64,000 nt of DNA from Bacteroidales bacterium (lineage in GTDB: Bacteria > Bacteroidota > Bacteroidia > Bacteroidales > UBA932), in contig SUYQ01000006.1 in the NCBI GenBank assembly GCA_015060325.1, positions 1 through 64,000 on the forward strand, read 5' to 3'. Under the pieces are notes generated by a model. It was not told the origin of the DNA. It did not search any database and saw only the letters and a program-made list of their open reading frames with translations. Made by a program: the position numbers and the translations under genes. Numbering within the stretch: position 1 is the stretch's first letter; every line of letters begins with the position of its first letter. Below are positions 59,966 to 64,000 of this stretch, one piece after another.

Positions 59966-61153
59966 ATGAAAAGGCTTCAGAAGTATCTTACGGCTGTCCC
60001 GGCTTTGATTGTGGCTACGTGCTGTTTCTCATGCCAGAAACCGGATTCTGCGCTTCCTCACGATCCGCAGATACCTGATAAGGGGTTTGTGGAGGATGTT
60101 CCGGACACGGTGATGTTCACCAATGCTGAGTTCATCTATAATGGTGATGACATTGGAGAGGCCAGCTCGGACGGATGGATCATCAAGTTATATACGGATA
60201 TGGAGATAGACGAGACTGGAGCTCCTGTCGGTCCGGGTGTTGTCACCCAGCTTCTGCTGAATGCTGACTATGATGACGCGCAGAGTGGCTCTGCCGAGTT
60301 CCTGCTGGGGAAATATACAGAAATGTTCAATTCCGGCGATTTTTCGCCGGGAACATTTGTAAGCGGATACATGACGACAATAAATCTTCCGGGACAGCAG
60401 CTGGAACTTGCTGACGCTACATTCTATGCTGAGGTCAAGGACGGGTCGACGGAAATGGAATATGACCTTATTGATGAAGGAGTCGTCTTGATAACGGAAG
60501 ATGGTGAAAGCGGTCTTTATAGTATAGAAGGTATACTTGTAGGCAAGAAATATACTAAGAGGTATTTCAAATGGGCTGGGGCGGTCGAGCCGAAGAATAA
60601 TGTGCCGGAAGAAGTTCCTAACAGTACCCTTAAGCACGATCTTACCGGTCTTGCCTTTGCTCAGGCCCAGCTCCAGGATAAGGGAGACAGTTTCTATCTC
60701 ATGGACCAGTCATATCGTTGTCTGCTCTTGTATCTGGCTGATGATGGTGTGGATATGTCATCATACCGCCCTGCAGGAAACGGTCATGTCCTGAGATTGG
60801 AGTTCCTGGTTCCATGGGAGACGGATATAGTGAATGATGGTATTCCTGAGGGAACATATACGATGGCACCGAGAAATCCTGATACATCGATGGATAAGGA
60901 TAAGATTGTTCCTGGAGCAGCCATAACAGGCCTGCCTGATGAGTTTGCTGCGTGGAGGGTCTCGGGATCATGGTATTATGAACTCAAGGACGGGGTGTGG
61001 ACTCAGAATTATGCCCGCATCAACGAAGGAACCATAACTGTTGTCAGAGGGGAGGACGGAAGCCAGACCGTCTCATACGATCTTCTTGACTGTCAGGGAG
61101 TTCCTAAGAAGATAACTGGGTCGACTGAATTGGATGAACTTTCAATCTGGTAA
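59966..61153 (+). CDS. Lipoprotein of unknown function
   Basis: 395 residues. Lipoprotein signal peptide with the cysteines CCFSC at about 19-23; the lipobox Cys is probably in CFSC. The mature protein is acidic and beta-rich with an internal two-fold pattern: EFIYNGDDIGEASSDGWIIK in the first half and LAFAQAQLQDKGDSFYLMDQ in the second. No family recognised. It heads a run of three lipoprotein genes and a SusC-type receptor gene with gaps of at most 6 bases, so a cell-surface role in the same uptake or adhesion complex is inferred. Confidence 0.7.
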   Translation: MKRLQKYLTAVPALIVATCCFSCQKPDSALPHDPQIPDKGFVEDVPDTVMFTNAEFIYNGDDIGEASSDGWIIKLYTDMEIDETGAPVGPGVVTQLLLNADYDDAQSGSAEFLLGKYTEMFNSGDFSPGTFVSGYMTTINLPGQQLELADATFYAEVKDGSTEMEYDLIDEGVVLITEDGESGLYSIEGILVGKKYTKRYFKWAGAVEPKNNVPEEVPNSTLKHDLTGLAFAQAQLQDKGDSFYLMDQSYRCLLLYLADDGVDMSSYRPAGNGHVLRLEFLVPWETDIVNDGIPEGTYTMAPRNPDTSMDKDKIVPGAAITGLPDEFAAWRVSGSWYYELKDGVWTQNYARINEGTITVVRGEDGSQTVSYDLLDCQGVPKKITGSTELDELSIW

Positions 61154-61159
61154 TCGAAT

Positions 61160-62407
61160 ATGAAAAAGAATCTCACCATATTGACAGTATTGGCCGCGAT
61201 GTCGGTCTTGTTCTCATGTGAAAAAACGCCTCTGGATCCGGATGATCAGCAGGTGCCTGATACGGAACTGAAAGAAAATGAATATATCCTTGACGGTGAT
61301 AAATATTCTTTTGAAAGCGTGGCTGCAAGCAACTTCGGCGAGTACATCTGCATTGCTGCGTGTCCGGATGAGGGCGTGGAGTCTTTCGATGCAATATTCG
61401 AGCAGGACGAGTATTTCTATGTGGCGATATCTCCGCTTTTGAACGGAAAGGAATTCGATCTGATGACCGAGGAGAATCTGTATACGGTCATCAGTACACT
61501 CTCAGGTGCGGAACTCGAATCGGTGACTCCTTCCACGCTGGATGATATCCAGGAAGGCCTGTGTACCTTTACATGTACAGAAGGAGTTGTGTCAGTCGAG
61601 ATATCTTTGACTCTATGGGACGGCCAGACCTTCTCTGCAATACTCGAGGCTGAAGAGCCTGGAATAGTAGTCAATGAAAACATCTTCGCCCTGGACGGCA
61701 ACAATAAGCCGGTACGTACGGCTTTCCGTCTCCTTGAGGATGGTATGACAGCTCTCTACCTTACCCCAGCCGGAATTGAGTTCTCTGCTGATCTGGAAGT
61801 AGCGACATATTATGCTTATATTGTCCTTGATGATGAATCGTGTCATGGAAAGACTCTTGATGTCAGCGATGTTATTGCTGTAGGCTATGTGGATAATATC
61901 AATGGGCTGGTGGTCGATTCCAATGAAGTTCCGACAACAGGTACTTTGAATGTGCTGAGCGATCCTGAGAATCCTGCTCACTATGTGGTTTCAGCCGATC
62001 TTGATTTTTCCGGAACTACCTTGAAACTGAGATTTGACGGCAGGACGATCGATGCAAATCTGGTTGAAGTTATCGGTAATGAGATCATTTATGACGATAA
62101 AACATATGCAATTCAAGGGGTTTCGCTTGACATGCCTGCCGGGGACTCTGTATGTAAGGTGATGCTCCAGTCCGTAAAAGGGGAACTTACCATCACGCTT
62201 CCTGTAGATTTTCTCGATGGAAATGCCCACGGATTCTCTCAGAGCCCTGACTTGTATATAGAGTTTGACGGCAACGTCTTCAGCAAGGCGAATGGCTACA
62301 GCGGAACAGTAACAGTTGGAGTCGAGGGTGATGTGATGCATATTGATGTAACCAATTATGATAATCTGAAAATAACCTATAACGGAAGCTATGAAAAAGT
62401 TCAGTAA
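61160..62407 (+). CDS. Lipoprotein of unknown function
   Basis: 415 residues; lipobox VLFSC at about 17-21. The mature part is acidic and beta-rich with repeated Y-I-L-D-G-D-K-Y and D-D-K-T-Y-A-I phrases (NEYILDGDKYSFES, NEIIYDDKTYAIQGVSLD), suggesting several similar beta domains. No family recognised. It lies 6 bases after the previous gene and overlaps the next by 17 bases. Confidence 0.7.
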   Translation: MKKNLTILTVLAAMSVLFSCEKTPLDPDDQQVPDTELKENEYILDGDKYSFESVAASNFGEYICIAACPDEGVESFDAIFEQDEYFYVAISPLLNGKEFDLMTEENLYTVISTLSGAELESVTPSTLDDIQEGLCTFTCTEGVVSVEISLTLWDGQTFSAILEAEEPGIVVNENIFALDGNNKPVRTAFRLLEDGMTALYLTPAGIEFSADLEVATYYAYIVLDDESCHGKTLDVSDVIAVGYVDNINGLVVDSNEVPTTGTLNVLSDPENPAHYVVSADLDFSGTTLKLRFDGRTIDANLVEVIGNEIIYDDKTYAIQGVSLDMPAGDSVCKVMLQSVKGELTITLPVDFLDGNAHGFSQSPDLYIEFDGNVFSKANGYSGTVTVGVEGDVMHIDVTNYDNLKITYNGSYEKVQ

Positions 62408-62873
62408 TGTGTTGATGGCCGTTGCCATTGCCATGGCGGCATTGTCGGGCTGTGAAAAGCCCCAGGACCAGGATCCTCCTCAGCAGGATGAACCTCAGGC
62501 TGAGGCTCCGATATGTACATACATATATGACGATGAGGAATATCCTGTCTATTCTGTTTCATCAGCAGACAGCGGGTCTCAGATAGCTGTGAAGATTTCT
62601 CCGATAAAGGAACCTTATGATCAGACTACATACGCGGTAATAGGAATAAACTCTTCTCTTGAAGGAGAATATATAGATGTCGAAAGAGCTTGGAGCAATG
62701 ATGATTATTACTTTATATATGAGACCCCGACCATGTACTATTCCCAGTATAGGAGTCTCCAGTCGGGAACGATAATGATCAGGCGTGTTCCAGGTGAAGA
62801 CCAATATGAGGTCTTTGCAGATGTAGTGCTTCCGGACGGTAAGAATTTTAAGTTCGAATGTGATAAATTGTGA
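62391..62873 (+). CDS. Small lipoprotein of unknown function
   Basis: 160 residues; lipobox ALSGC at about 17-21, then a Gln/Asp/Pro-rich spacer (QDQDPPQQDEPQAEAP). The rest repeats the style of the upstream lipoproteins (YIYDDEEYPVYSVSSADSGS, then FKFECDKL at the end), so it may be a shortened paralog. It starts inside the preceding gene and ends two bases before the SusC start. Confidence 0.65.
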   Translation: MKKFSNVLMAVAIAMAALSGCEKPQDQDPPQQDEPQAEAPICTYIYDDEEYPVYSVSSADSGSQIAVKISPIKEPYDQTTYAVIGINSSLEGEYIDVERAWSNDDYYFIYETPTMYYSQYRSLQSGTIMIRRVPGEDQYEVFADVVLPDGKNFKFECDKL

Positions 62874-62875
62874 CG

Positions 62876-64000
62876 ATGAGGTCGTTTTGTTCAGTAATAT
62901 TCCTTTTCCTGTCTTCCTTTTTTGCTGCTTTTGCGCAAGATGGCACCGTTGTGCTGAAAGGAAAGGTCATGGATTCGGTTGACGGATATTCGCTCATCGG
63001 TGTCGGTGTGACTGTCGAGGGCAGGAGCGGTGGCACCATAACGGATGTAGACGGATATTATGAGTTGAAGATTCCTAAGCAGCAGTGCGATGTGGTCTTC
63101 TCTTATCTTGGCTATGACGACAAGGTAATCAGATATACTCTCAAGAACGAGTCTTCGTTCTCAAAGGTCATCATGCATATGAATGCTACCCAGCTTGATG
63201 ATGTCGTGGTGACAGGTGTCTACGAGAGAAAGAAGGAAAGTTTTACAGGAGCATCGGCCACATTCAAGTCAGATCAGCTGAAATCTGTCGGTACGACCAA
63301 TGTTCTTCAGAGCTTGAGCACCCTGGATCCTTCATTCAAGATGATGGAAAGCAGTCAGTTCGGTTCCAATCCTAACGTGATGCCTGAAATCGAGATCCGA
63401 GGAAAGACCAGCGTCGTGGGACTCAAGGAGGAGTATGGCACCGATCCGAACCAGCCGCTGTTCATTCTCGACGGGTTCGAGACCTCGATCGAGACCATCA
63501 TGAACCTCAATATGAACCGTGTGGCCTCAGTCACCATTCTTAAGGATGCTGCTTCAACCGCTATCTATGGCTCCAAGGCTTCGAACGGAGTTGTCGTGAT
63601 CGAGACAAAGGCACCTGCCCGTGGCCGTCTTCAGTTGTCATATAAGGGCGATTTCGGACTTTCGCTGGCGGACCTGAGTGACTACAACCTCATGAACGCC
63701 CGTGAGAAGCTCGAATTCGAGACCCTGGCGGGAGTATATAAGGATAATTCAGGGGATCCGTTTGCCCAGCTGCGTCTGGACGACCTGCGCAATCAGCGTC
63801 TTCTTGAAATTGAAAGAGGTGTGGATACCTACTGGCTTAGCGAACCCGTACGCGCCGGTTTCACTCACAAGCATAACATCTATGCGGAAGGAGGCGAGGA
63901 TAAGATCAGGTACGGAGTCGGACTGAGTGTCGGCAATACGAACGGTGTGATGAAGGGATCCGACAGACAGACTCTTGAAGGCAATGTCGACCTTATCTAC
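62876..64000 (+). CDS. SusC/RagA-type TonB-linked outer-membrane receptor (5' part, continues beyond window)
   Basis: 375 codons are open from the ATG at 62876 to the window edge. The signal peptide ends AFAQ. A carboxypeptidase-regulatory-like domain follows (KVMDSVDGYSLIGVGVTVEG; VFSYLGYDDKV), then the SusC signature LDDVVVTGVYERKKESFTGA, the plug segment PEIEIRGKTSVVGL, PLFILDGFETSIETI and DAASTAIYGSKASNGVVVIE. The barrel begins near LSYKGDFGLSL. No SusD gene precedes it; three lipoprotein genes do, and a SusD could lie downstream. Confidence 0.92.
   Translation, partial: MRSFCSVIFLFLSSFFAAFAQDGTVVLKGKVMDSVDGYSLIGVGVTVEGRSGGTITDVDGYYELKIPKQQCDVVFSYLGYDDKVIRYTLKNESSFSKVIMHMNATQLDDVVVTGVYERKKESFTGASATFKSDQLKSVGTTNVLQSLSTLDPSFKMMESSQFGSNPNVMPEIEIRGKTSVVGLKEEYGTDPNQPLFILDGFETSIETIMNLNMNRVASVTILKDAASTAIYGSKASNGVVVIETKAPARGRLQLSYKGDFGLSLADLSDYNLMNAREKLEFETLAGVYKDNSGDPFAQLRLDDLRNQRLLEIERGVDTYWLSEPVRAGFTHKHNIYAEGGEDKIRYGVGLSVGNTNGVMKGSDRQTLEGNVDLIY

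Overview
The window reads as chromosomal DNA from an uncultured member of the Bacteroidota, most likely order Bacteroidales. Direct support: many genes start just downstream of the Bacteroidetes -33/-7 promoter (TTTG or TTG, about 19-21 bases, then TAnnTTTG) and lack Shine-Dalgarno sequences. Other pointers are ribosomal protein S16 with a long Ala/Glu tail, DUF2723, DUF4271, DUF4252 and DUF4465 proteins, FISUMP domains, a SusC-type receptor and a succinylase-type diaminopimelate pathway. Genus cannot be fixed from the sequence.

Layout. 1-7820: a repeat-rich zone holding two tandem receptor-like Ser/Thr kinases (954-5088) and then 2.7 kb with no credible gene. That stretch is built from dispersed palindromic repeats, a tandem 907/1159-bp duplication, three 140-bp elements with terminal inverted repeats and two 110-bp elements. 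7821-15013: lysine/diaminopimelate genes (M20 desuccinylase, lysC, dapB, dapA, dapD, aminotransferase, dapF). 15021-25400: lipoprotein, DUF975 protein, rimM-rpsP, tRNA-Leu(GAG), lolD, trmN6, an ECF sigma/anti-sigma/Spy-like operon, lepA, and the DUF4271-hemD-rnpA-yidD block. 25478-31417: a 1543-aa DUF2723 membrane protein and a convergent methyltransferase. 31418-36596: pgk, a Y1 (HUH) REP-associated transposase flanked by palindromic arrays, and an ECF sigma/regulator/outer-membrane/DUF4252 cluster. 36597-52319: lgt, a YbaK-type deacylase, AraC regulator with divergent RND efflux operon and PII-like protein, trxA, OM barrel, LOG protein, polyprenyl synthase, holB, ricT-like gene, trmB, miaA. 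52320-64000: smpB, metK behind a probable SAM riboswitch, an Oar-like TonB-dependent receptor with a BACON/OB-fold lipoprotein, three unrecognised lipoproteins and the 5' part of a SusC/RagA receptor that runs off the end.

The strongest unusual signals concern small mobile or palindromic DNA. (1) A Y1 transposase lies between two arrays of a 52-bp palindromic unit, and a third, nearly identical array lies 2.5 kb away whose similarity stops beside the transposase stop codon: a REP/RAYT-like system in a Bacteroidete. (2) Palindromic elements sit in frame inside three housekeeping genes (rimM, trmN6, miaA), and another dispersed repeat encodes the C-terminus of the diaminopimelate aminotransferase, resembling Rickettsia palindromic elements. 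(3) Two non-coding families have fixed lengths of 140 bp and 110 bp and terminal inverted repeats, like MITEs. Gene starts were moved from the longest frame where homology, a paralog, a signal peptide or a repeat boundary argued for it; each case is noted.
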